A stretch of DNA of 64,000 nucleotides from an uncultured Polaribacter sp. (GTDB lineage Bacteria > Bacteroidota > Bacteroidia > Flavobacteriales > Flavobacteriaceae). Below, piece by piece: positions 44,047 to 51,238 of the stretch. The position numbers were made by a program, and so were the translations under genes. Numbering within the stretch: position 1 is the stretch's first letter; each line of letters starts with the position of its first letter. Under the pieces are notes generated by a model. That model did no database searches and was not told where the DNA came from. It saw only the letters and a list, made by a program, of their open reading frames with translations. The stretch is taken from NCBI RefSeq assembly GCF_947497125.1, contig NZ_CANMFI010000003.1, positions 124,001 to 188,000 of the forward strand, read 5' to 3'.

Positions 44047-45150
44047 ATGAAAAATTTACTACTTGTTCTATTAATTATTCCTTTTTTTTCTTGGGGACAG
44101 TCTGTGCGAAATATAGAAATAGATTCTTACAAATACATTGTTGTAGATGAGATTATTGGAAAACATTCTGGAGAAATGAGGCGTTTTTTTGTTAAAAATC
44201 TAAAAAAGGCTGGTTATACTGTAGTTAATACAAAAAAACCATTAAAAAATTATGATTCTTTCCCTCAAGATTTAATTGATAACCCTAATCTTGCCTTATA
44301 TCTAGTTGCAGAGGAAGAAAATAATATGTGTTATTTCATAACAGCAAATTTATTAGATTATGATGGGAGAGTGAAATTAGTCCGTAACGGTAAAAGTTGT
44401 GGTTTATTATCTTCAGCAATAAAGAAATCTATTTCTGGTTTAACCTCATACAATTATAAATATAATCCAAATTTTAAAAAGAAAAAGATTCCAAAAAAGA
44501 AACTTAATGGGAATGAATGGGCTGGAAATGGTTCTGGTGTAATTATATCAAAATCTGGACACATAATTACCAATCATCACGTGATTAAAGATGCAGAAAA
44601 AATTGAGGTTGAATTTATGTTAGACGATGAATTGCATAAATTTAATGCTGAAGTTGTTCAAGTAGATAAGGCAAATGATTTAGCGGTTCTTAAGATTTTT
44701 GATATGAATTTTGATGGGGTAAGTCAACCTCCTTATAATTTTAAATTCAGAGGTAGTGATGTAGGAACAAAAGTGTATGCTTTTGGTTATCCAATGGCTT
44801 TATCAATTATGGGTAAAGAAATTAAAGTAACTGATGGGATGATTAGTTCTAAATCTGGATTTGATGGGAACATTACTACATATCAAATTACAGCTCCAAT
44901 TCAAGGAGGAAATAGTGGAGGTCCATTATTTGACGAACAAGCTAATTTAATAGGGATTAACTCCTCTGGAATAAGGAAAGATATAGCTGATAATGTTGCT
45001 TATTCTATTAAAACAAGTTACGTTTCAAATCTATTAGATGTTCTTCCAAAACGCATTGATTTGCCCTCTGGCACAAAACTTAAATCTTTACCTCTTACAG
45101 AACAGATTAAAGAAATATCTAAATATGTTGTTTTAGTTAAAGTTAAGTAA
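44047..45150 (+). CDS. Secreted trypsin-like serine protease with a novel N-terminal domain
   Basis: This 367-residue protein has a signal peptide (NLLLVLLIIPFFSWGQ), an N-terminal domain (residues about 20-145) and a DegP/S1C-type trypsin domain. The catalytic triad is visible: His in HIITNHHVIKDA, Asp in KANDLAVLKIF and Ser in QGGNSGGPLFDE. No PDZ domain follows. The N-terminal domain (YKYIVVDEI, LKKAGYTVV, LLDYDGRVKLV, AIKKSISGL, YNPNF) resembles the secreted protein starting at 63451, so it is a shared Bacteroidota module. As mobile-element cargo it might act in stress, envelope or defence functions. Confidence 0.85.
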   Translation: MKNLLLVLLIIPFFSWGQSVRNIEIDSYKYIVVDEIIGKHSGEMRRFFVKNLKKAGYTVVNTKKPLKNYDSFPQDLIDNPNLALYLVAEEENNMCYFITANLLDYDGRVKLVRNGKSCGLLSSAIKKSISGLTSYNYKYNPNFKKKKIPKKKLNGNEWAGNGSGVIISKSGHIITNHHVIKDAEKIEVEFMLDDELHKFNAEVVQVDKANDLAVLKIFDMNFDGVSQPPYNFKFRGSDVGTKVYAFGYPMALSIMGKEIKVTDGMISSKSGFDGNITTYQITAPIQGGNSGGPLFDEQANLIGINSSGIRKDIADNVAYSIKTSYVSNLLDVLPKRIDLPSGTKLKSLPLTEQIKEISKYVVLVKVK

Positions 45151-45206
45151 TCAACGTAAATCTAATACTTAGATATTCTTGTAATTGAGTTAATTGAAAT
45201 CAAAAA

Positions 45207-45911
45207 ATGAAGAAGAAACTTAGAGCAATAGTAGAAGATAATACTACTAAAAAAGGAAAGTATTTTGATTATTTCATTCAACTTATAATAATTTTATCTT
45301 TAATTTCTTTTTCATTAGAGACATTGCCAAACATATCTGAGGAGTTTAGGTTAGTCTTAGAGAAGTTTGAATTTATAAGTATTGTAATTTTTTCGATTGA
45401 ATACCTATTAAGAGTTTTAGTCACAAAAAAGCCAGTAAGCTACATCTTTAGCTTTTATGGAATTATAGATATTCTAGCAATCCTTCCTTTTTATTTAAAT
45501 AGATTCTTAGACTTGCGTTTTTTAAGAGCTTTTAGAATTTTTAGAATATTTAGAGCACTTAAATTAATTAGATACAGTAAAGCTCTTAATAGATTCAATG
45601 TAGCTTTTAAAATAGTTAAAGAGGAATTGGTGTTGTTTTTTATTGTAATATTAATTATGCTTTTTATAGTGTCAGCAGGTATTTATTCTTTCGAAAATGA
45701 AGCTCAGCCAGAGGTTTTTAAATCTATTTTTCATAGTGCTTGGTGGTCTATTGTTACTTTAACAACTGTAGGTTATGGAGATGTTTATCCAATTACTTTA
45801 GGGGGTAAAATATTTACTTTTTTTGTACTTATTATTGGAATAGGTATTGTAGCTGTTCCAGCTGGACTAGTTGGCACAGCACTATCTAAAGCAAGAGAAT
45901 TAGAGGATTAA
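45207..45911 (+). CDS. Voltage-gated potassium channel family protein
   Basis: This 234-residue six-helix channel subunit has hydrophobic segments near residues 20-38, 50-70, 80-97, 133-155 and 200-225. It has an S4-like arginine array (LDLRFLRAFRIFRIFRALKLIRYSKAL), a pore helix with W-rich sequence (FHSAWWSIVTLTTVGYGDVYP) and the K+ selectivity filter TVGYGD. It lacks large cytoplasmic regulatory domains. It follows the protease by 56 bp and precedes the next unknown gene by 70 bp, forming a cargo trio with them. Confidence 0.93.
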   Translation: MKKKLRAIVEDNTTKKGKYFDYFIQLIIILSLISFSLETLPNISEEFRLVLEKFEFISIVIFSIEYLLRVLVTKKPVSYIFSFYGIIDILAILPFYLNRFLDLRFLRAFRIFRIFRALKLIRYSKALNRFNVAFKIVKEELVLFFIVILIMLFIVSAGIYSFENEAQPEVFKSIFHSAWWSIVTLTTVGYGDVYPITLGGKIFTFFVLIIGIGIVAVPAGLVGTALSKARELED

Positions 45912-45981
45912 TTTTTTTTATTTAAAAAACTTAAATTAGATTATAATTCTAAATATACAAAAGCAAAAAATAGGAAAAAAT

Positions 45982-46560
45982 ATGAGTAATAATTTAGGAA
46001 ACGTATTTGTAAGGTCGATAGTAAGAGAAGTTGGTAGAAACTATGGTAAATCAATTTCGAATGGATTAATGGGTAATTCACACTCAACACCTATAAGAGT
46101 TGTAGGAGGTTTGGGAGCTGGAACAGGAGGAAGAAATTATAAAAATAAGTTAGAAAAAATATGTAAAACTTGGGAGATTAAAGGGCCTACTGCGACCTTT
46201 AATGTTGCTCAGAATATTTACAAGGCTTTTTTTGACTTAGTGGATGAAGCTCAGTCTGATAATGTAGTAGACGTAAACGAGACTTTAGAATTAATGAAAT
46301 CTTTTATAGATGCTAGAAAACAATTATTTAAGATAATAGATGCGTTAAAGCAATTAGGGAAAGAAGATTTAGCAAAAAAAGTTGATGAGCTAGATGATAG
46401 TATATTTGAGTTTTTTATTGAATTAGATGAGGGTTTTGTTTTGCCTGAGAGACCAACAGGACTTTTTAGTGGCAAGAAAAAAAAGCTTTGGGATGTTTAC
46501 AAGGTAGTTAAAGATAACTTGCATAAGTGGACTGAAGCTTATAAAAATGCACAAGATTAA
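45982..46560 (+). CDS. Uncharacterised helical protein, last gene of the ssrA element
   Basis: A 192-residue protein with a Gly-rich stretch (VVGGLGAGTGGRNY, about residues 40-53) followed by helices (TATFNVAQNIYKAFFDLVDEAQ, ETLELMKSFIDARKQLFKIIDALKQLGKEDLAKKVDELDDSIFEFFIELDEGF) and a basic C-terminal end. There is no signal peptide or membrane helix. I do not recognise it. It lies 53 bp before the right arm-type sites, in the same orientation as the protease and channel genes. Confidence 0.6.
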   Translation: MSNNLGNVFVRSIVREVGRNYGKSISNGLMGNSHSTPIRVVGGLGAGTGGRNYKNKLEKICKTWEIKGPTATFNVAQNIYKAFFDLVDEAQSDNVVDVNETLELMKSFIDARKQLFKIIDALKQLGKEDLAKKVDELDDSIFEFFIELDEGFVLPERPTGLFSGKKKKLWDVYKVVKDNLHKWTEAYKNAQD

Positions 46561-46612
46561 CTTAAGTAAAAATGGTTAAAAAGAAATTAACTAATTAAAC
46601 TTTTAAAGATTC

Positions 46613-46632
46613 GTTGACTAATAGTTGACTAA
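46613..46632 (+). promoter_or_regulatory. Putative integrase arm-type sites, right end
   Basis: Two GTTGACTAA units at 46613-46621 and 46624-46632, 11 bp apart, in the same orientation as those at the left end (39631-39661). The units fit repeated integrase-binding sites inside both ends of the element. Confidence 0.6.
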
Positions 46633-46634
46633 AT

Positions 46635-46673
46635 AAAACCCCAACTACCTGTCAATAAGTTAGTTGAGGTTTT
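46635..46673 (-). terminator. ssrA terminator supplied by the element
   Basis: The stem pairs 46635-46647 with 46661-46673 (one mismatch). On the minus strand it follows the tmRNA 3' end and ends in GGGGTTTTATTT. It replaces the displaced terminator at 39452-39484. Confidence 0.7.
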
Positions 46674-46677
46674 TTAA

Positions 46678-46693
46678 AGTGGAGACGCCGAGA
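46678..46693 (-). other. Right attachment site within the ssrA 3' end
   Basis: Identical 16 bp to 39488-39503. It forms the acceptor/T-arm end of the intact tmRNA gene, so integration leaves ssrA functional. Confidence 0.85.
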
Positions 46694-47070
46694 ATCGAAC
46701 TCGGGTCCAAACAAGCAGCCAATAGGCTTTCTACATACTTAGTTCTTTCTTAATTTTCGACAAAAAACTGATTAAGAACAATCTGTTTTTAGCTTAACTT
46801 CTTAAGTTTCAAAAACCCGTCGAAGTAGCAGGTTTTCTATATTTACTTTTACGATGCCCAAAAGTGAAACGCCGTAAATCAAGGCTTTTCGTGGACATAA
46901 AGCTTTCACGCCTTGCGTGACTAGGCCAATCCTACTATAATTCGGATTAAGCAGCTAAAGCGTAGTTATCTTCGCCGTTTAAAAAGTTGAAATTAGGTTT
47001 AACGAGTGTTATTTCATAACTCGGTATGCTTACAAATTCACTGTCCTTGCTGTCAAAACCAGTCGTCCCC
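46680..47070 (-). ncRNA. ssrA: Transfer-messenger RNA (tmRNA)
   Basis: tmRNA rescues stalled ribosomes and tags incomplete proteins. The 5' end GGGGACG (47070 downward) pairs with CGTCTCC near the 3' end. The 3' end has the T-arm stem CCGAG...CTCGG with TTCGATT (46688-46706 region). The tag frame reads G-E-D-N-Y-A-L-A-A-stop (46976 down to 46947), a typical Bacteroidota tag ending YALAA. Stems such as GCGTGAAAGC and the hairpin around 46890-46920 fit the pseudoknots. CCA is not encoded after the discriminator A. The 3' end is the integration target of the element to its left. Confidence 0.93.
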
Positions 47071-47083
47071 ATTTTAACAATTT

Positions 47084-47173
47084 GGGCGTTACCAATCAAA
47101 AAAGATGGTCAGGATTTTCACTATATCTTTTTAACAAAAAAGTTAAAAAGGATGTCGTTGCAATCCTTAACGC
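47084..47173. repeat. Structured palindromic intergenic element upstream of ssrA
   Basis: GCGTTA (47086-47091) pairs with TAACGC (47168-47173), enclosing an inner 9-bp stem CTTTTTAAC/GTTAAAAAG (47127-47135 with 47142-47150). From memory, sequences of this form (GGGCGTT...CTATATCTTTTT...AAAAAGGAT...CAATCC..AACGC) recur in Flavobacteria as dispersed structured repeats. I cannot confirm the Rfam identity. Confidence 0.5.
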
Positions 47174-47253
47174 AGCGCAAAAGTATAAAAAATACAGTTG
47201 CTTATCATTATAAATTCTAATATCTTCGAACAAATAATTAAGCACCAACAATT

Positions 47254-48459
47254 ATGAAATTTGCCATTATAAAAGAACGTAAAAATCCGCCAGACAGAAG
47301 AGTTGTTTTTTCTCCAGAAAAATTAGTAGAATTTAAAACTCAATTTCCACAAGCAGACATTAAAGTAGAAAGTTCTAACATTAGAGTTTTTAATGATAAT
47401 TCATATAAAGAAAGTGGTTTGCAAGTAGTTTCTAATATTTCTGATTCTGATGTTTTAATAGGAGTAAAAGAAGTGCCAATTGATGCTTTAATTCCGAATA
47501 AAAAATATTTTTTCTTTAGTCATACTATAAAAAAACAGCCTTATAACCGTAAGTTATTACAAGCCATTTTGGCTAAAAACATAGAATTATATGATCATGA
47601 AACAATTGTAAAAGAAAACGGAGAACGTTTAATTGGTTTTGGTCGTTATGCAGGTATTGTAGGTGCTTACAATGGTTTTAGAGCAATTGGTTTAAAAACA
47701 GAAACCTTTGCCTTGCCCAAAGCAGAAACATTAGAAAATCAACAGCAATTAATTAAAGAATTAAAAAACATTACGCTATCAAACATAAAAATATTACTAA
47801 CAGGTAACGGTAAAGTAGCTTATGGCGCCAAAGAAATGTTAGATGCAATGCAAATTAAACAAGTTGATATTGATCAATATTTAACCCAATCTTTTACAGA
47901 GCCTGTTTATTGTTTGGCAGACGTTTTAGATTATAATAAACGCATTGATGGTAAAGTGATAGATAATTTTGATTTTTATAATCACCCAGAGAAATATGAC
48001 TCTAATTTTATGCGTTTTGCAAAGGTTACAGATTTTTTTATAGCTGGTCATTTTTATGGTAACGGAGCACCTTATTTATTTACGAGACAAGATGCAAAAT
48101 CAAAAAACTTTAATATACAATTTGTAGCCGATATTTCTTGTGATGTAGATGGCCCTGTGGCTTCAACGATAAAAGCATCTACCATTGCAGATCCTATTTA
48201 TGGGTACAACCCAATAACAGAAAAAGAGGTGCATTTTAAAGAAAACAAAGCCATTGTTGTAATGTCTGTAGATAATTTACCATGCGAATTGCCTAAAGAT
48301 GCGAGTGAAGGTTTTGGAGAATTGTTTTTACAACATGTAATTCCTGCTTTTTTTAATAATGATAAAGATGGCGTTTTAGAAAGAGCTAAAATGACAGAAA
48401 ACGGACAACTTACTCCGCGTTTTTCTTATTTACAAGATTTTGTAGACGGTTTAGAATAA
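47254..48459 (+). CDS. Saccharopine/alanine-dehydrogenase-like NAD(P)-dependent oxidoreductase
   Basis: This 401-residue protein has the N-terminal domain of the alanine dehydrogenase/LYS1 family (MKFAIIKERKNPPDRRVVFSPEKL, DVLIGVKEVP, KKYFFFSHTIKKQPYNRKLLQAIL). It also has a Rossmann segment ILLTGNGKVAYGAKEMLD and a late GPVASTIKASTIADPIYGYNP region seen in saccharopine dehydrogenase (lysine-forming)-like enzymes. The actual substrate is not certain; Flavobacteria often carry this gene without the full AAA pathway. It overlaps the DUF3820 gene by one base (TAATG). Confidence 0.85.
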   Translation: MKFAIIKERKNPPDRRVVFSPEKLVEFKTQFPQADIKVESSNIRVFNDNSYKESGLQVVSNISDSDVLIGVKEVPIDALIPNKKYFFFSHTIKKQPYNRKLLQAILAKNIELYDHETIVKENGERLIGFGRYAGIVGAYNGFRAIGLKTETFALPKAETLENQQQLIKELKNITLSNIKILLTGNGKVAYGAKEMLDAMQIKQVDIDQYLTQSFTEPVYCLADVLDYNKRIDGKVIDNFDFYNHPEKYDSNFMRFAKVTDFFIAGHFYGNGAPYLFTRQDAKSKNFNIQFVADISCDVDGPVASTIKASTIADPIYGYNPITEKEVHFKENKAIVVMSVDNLPCELPKDASEGFGELFLQHVIPAFFNNDKDGVLERAKMTENGQLTPRFSYLQDFVDGLE

Positions 48460-48680
48460 TGATAAACGATAGACAATTTTTAATCGATGTAGCTAAGATG
48501 AAAATGCCTTTTGGTAAATACAAAGGTTCTTTTTTAATAGATTTACCAGAACATTATATTGTTTGGTATAAAAACAAAGGCTTTCCAACGGGTAAGTTAG
48601 GCAAGCAAATGCAACTGGTTTATGAACTTCAGTTAAATGGTTTAGAAGATATTGTAAGAGAAATTAGAAAAAAGTTTTAA
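48459..48680 (+). CDS. DUF3820 family protein
   Basis: This 73-residue protein matches DUF3820: KMPFGKYKGSFLIDLPEHYIVWYKNKGFPTGKLGKQMQLVYELQLNGLEDIV. Family members are small, occur widely in Bacteroidota and Proteobacteria, and are described as possible nucleic-acid or virulence-associated proteins without a settled function. It is coupled to the preceding dehydrogenase by a one-base overlap. Confidence 0.88.
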   Translation: MINDRQFLIDVAKMKMPFGKYKGSFLIDLPEHYIVWYKNKGFPTGKLGKQMQLVYELQLNGLEDIVREIRKKF

Positions 48681-48688
48681 GTATAATT

Positions 48689-49246
48689 TTATTTTCTAGT
48701 TACAACTCCATAGGTAATATGAGCTATTGCTAAGATAGAGATTGCTGCAGACCAGTAAGACGGAATTAAAAAACAAATTAGCGCCAAAAACAATCCTAAA
48801 GCCATTAATAGAAGTTTGTTTGTTTCTTTTTTACCTGTAAAAAGAAGTGTCAAAATACTGTAGAAAATTAAAAAAGCAGGAGTTATATATTTTATAAATC
48901 CCATTTTTGTTAGCGAAATTAAGACGACAAAACCAAAAATAAAAGTAGTACTATATTTAAGGACTGCTTTTTTTGTGTCAGGGTTCCAAAGTTTTAGATT
49001 TATTTTTTTGGCGGTTCTTTTTGCTTTAAAAAAGAAAGCTAAAGAGCTAAAAAGGAAAAAACTAATTAGAATTCCGATAATTAAAAACTCAATAATTTCT
49101 GCAGAAAGCATTCCTAAAGGATGATTGTCTGTTACAAAACCTGTTAAAATACTTTCAATTAAAAACCCTGCTAAAAATAAATAAGCGCCAATTAGAATAC
49201 TGGTTATTCCATTAAAAGAAAAATGAAGTGAATTGTTATTTTTCAT
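48689..49246 (-). CDS. Uncharacterised multi-helix membrane protein
   Basis: A 185-residue protein with about five membrane segments (near residues 13-33, 50-74, 97-112, 118-136 and 144-175). The loop FKAKRTAKKINLKLWNPDTKKAVLKY is basic and would face the cytoplasm. I do not recognise a family. It lies 40 bp after kdsA on the same strand, so it may be cotranscribed with it. Confidence 0.7.
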   Translation of the reverse strand: MKNNNSLHFSFNGITSILIGAYLFLAGFLIESILTGFVTDNHPLGMLSAEIIEFLIIGILISFFLFSSLAFFFKAKRTAKKINLKLWNPDTKKAVLKYSTTFIFGFVVLISLTKMGFIKYITPAFLIFYSILTLLFTGKKETNKLLLMALGLFLALICFLIPSYWSAAISILAIAHITYGVVTRK

Positions 49247-49285
49247 AATTGGTACTTTATTAAATCCTTCTATTCTTAGAGAAGA

Positions 49286-50104
49286 TTATAAGTTATTGAT
49301 GGTTTTTCTAATTGCAACAAGATTGGTTAGTAAGCCTTCTAAATTATCTAAATGCAACATGTTTGCACCGTCACTTTTTGCATGTGCAGGATCGAAATGA
49401 GTTTCTATAAACAGACCATCAACATTATTAACAATACCCGCTCTTGCAATTGTTTCAATCATTTCTGGTCTTCCACCCGTTACACCTTCGGTTTGGTTGG
49501 GTTGTTGCAAAGAGTGAGTTACATCTAGAATTGTAGGAGCAAAAGCACGCATTTCTGGAATTCCTCTAAAATCTACAATCATATCTTGATAACCAAACAT
49601 GGTGCCTCTATCAGTAATCCATGCTTTATTAGAACCTACATCTTTTACTTTTTGTACTGCGTGCTTCATGGCACTCGGACTCATAAATTGTCCTTTTTTT
49701 AAGTTGACAACCTTACCCGTTTTTGCGGCAGCAACCACTAAATCTGTTTGACGAACCAAAAAGGCAGGTATTTGTAAAACATCTACGTATTGTGCTGCTT
49801 TTTCTGCATCAGATACCTCGTGAATGTCTGTAACTGTAGGCACATGAAAAGTTTCTGAGACTTTACGTAATATTTTTAAGGCTTTTTCATCACCAATTCC
49901 AGTAAAACTATCAATTCTACTTCTATTTGCTTTTTTAAAACTTCCTTTAAAAATATAAGGAATTTCTAATTTATCTGTAATTGTAATAACTTTTTCAGCA
50001 ATACGCATCGCCATTTCTTCGCTTTCAATAGCACAAGGCCCACATAGTAAGAAGAAGTTGTTTGAATTTGTGTGTTTTATATTAGGTATCAGTGATAAAT
50101 CCAT
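49286..50104 (-). CDS. kdsA: 3-deoxy-8-phosphooctulonate synthase
   Basis: KdsA condenses arabinose 5-phosphate with phosphoenolpyruvate to make KDO 8-phosphate, the LPS core sugar precursor. This 272-residue TIM barrel has FLLCGPCAIESEEMAMRIAE, IFKGSFKKANRSRIDSFTGIG, TDIHE and DVLQIPAFLVRQTDL, and later GTMFGY and the DVTHSLQQPN region. In the metal-dependent KdsA class a Cys near the N-terminus (here LLCGPCAIES) binds metal. The gene may form an operon with the following membrane protein. Confidence 0.95.
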   Translation of the reverse strand: MDLSLIPNIKHTNSNNFFLLCGPCAIESEEMAMRIAEKVITITDKLEIPYIFKGSFKKANRSRIDSFTGIGDEKALKILRKVSETFHVPTVTDIHEVSDAEKAAQYVDVLQIPAFLVRQTDLVVAAAKTGKVVNLKKGQFMSPSAMKHAVQKVKDVGSNKAWITDRGTMFGYQDMIVDFRGIPEMRAFAPTILDVTHSLQQPNQTEGVTGGRPEMIETIARAGIVNNVDGLFIETHFDPAHAKSDGANMLHLDNLEGLLTNLVAIRKTINNL

Positions 50105-50182
50105 CTTAAAAAAATTTTAACAAAAGTACAAAATATTATTTGCCAATGAATGATTATATTTAGCCTCTTAAAACAAATATAG

Positions 50183-51169
50183 ATGAACAAAATAAACCTA
50201 CTTTTTGTGCTTTTTGCAGTGTCTTTTTTTTCGTGTAAAGAAAATACCAATGCTCAAAAAACCAATAATAACCAAGCAGTAATAGATACAGTAATCGTTA
50301 AAAAACATTTGTATACACTTGCTTCTGATGAAATGGAGGGGAGAAAAACAGGAACTGCAGGAATAGAAAAAGCAGCTGTTTATATCGAAAATGAATTTAA
50401 ACGAATAGGTTTAAAAACATACGATACTTTATCTGACTATCGACAAACTTTTACGTTTACAGATAGAAGGTCAAAAAAAGAACTTACAACCAGTAATATT
50501 ATAGGTGTTTTAGAAGGAAAGACTAAAAAAGATGAAATTGTGGTGGTTTCTGCACATTACGATCACTTAGGAATATCAAAAAAAGAAGGGCAATTAGATA
50601 GTATTTATAATGGTGCAAATGATGATGCTTCTGGAGTAACAGGTGTTTTGGCCCTAGCAGAATATTTTAAGGCAAAAGATAATAATGAAAGAACGATTCT
50701 TTTTGTTGCTTTTACTGCAGAAGAAATGGGTTTAATTGGTTCTACTCACTTTGGGAAAGGTATTGATGTTAGTAAGTTTATAGCCGGAATCAATTTAGAA
50801 ATGATAGGTAAAACACCAAGTTTTGGTCCAAATACAGCATGGTTAACAGGATTTGAAAGAAGTGATTTTGGTAAAATAGTTCAGAAAAATTTAGAAGGTT
50901 CTGGCTATACACTTCATCCAGATCCGTATAAGAAATTTAATTTATTTTTTAGATCAGACAATGCTTCTTTGGCAAGATTAGGCGTTCCTTCGCATACATT
51001 TTCTACATCACCAATAGATACAGATACAGACTACCACAATGTTTCTGATGAAGTAGAAACGTTAGATGTGGCCGTAGTTACAGAAACCATTAAGGCAGTT
51101 GCCAAAGGAACAGCAAGTATTATTAGCGGTAAAGATACTCCTACAAGAGTCGTGTTAGAAGAAAAGTAA
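50183..51169 (+). CDS. M28 family peptidase, lipoprotein
   Basis: This 328-residue protein has a lipoprotein signal (LLFVLFAVSFFSC) and a compact M28 zinc peptidase domain. The zinc and catalytic motifs are VVVSAHYDHLG, YNGANDDASGVTGVLAL, FTAEEMGLIGSTHF, NLEMIGK and the terminal DTDYHNVSDE His. It is shorter than the other M28 peptidase in this window (477 residues) and lacks its inserted domain. It probably trims peptides in the periplasm or outside the cell. Confidence 0.9.
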   Translation: MNKINLLFVLFAVSFFSCKENTNAQKTNNNQAVIDTVIVKKHLYTLASDEMEGRKTGTAGIEKAAVYIENEFKRIGLKTYDTLSDYRQTFTFTDRRSKKELTTSNIIGVLEGKTKKDEIVVVSAHYDHLGISKKEGQLDSIYNGANDDASGVTGVLALAEYFKAKDNNERTILFVAFTAEEMGLIGSTHFGKGIDVSKFIAGINLEMIGKTPSFGPNTAWLTGFERSDFGKIVQKNLEGSGYTLHPDPYKKFNLFFRSDNASLARLGVPSHTFSTSPIDTDTDYHNVSDEVETLDVAVVTETIKAVAKGTASIISGKDTPTRVVLEEK

Positions 51170-51238
51170 TAAATTATAAAATACATTTGTCGCTATTATA
51201 GCAAGCTTTTGTATTTTTACCTTTCATAAATTTTTTTG

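Noticed and set aside
47026..47220. Plus-strand frame of 64 codons over the ssrA 5' end
   Set aside because: It lies across the tmRNA 5' end and a structured repeat, with no coding signal.
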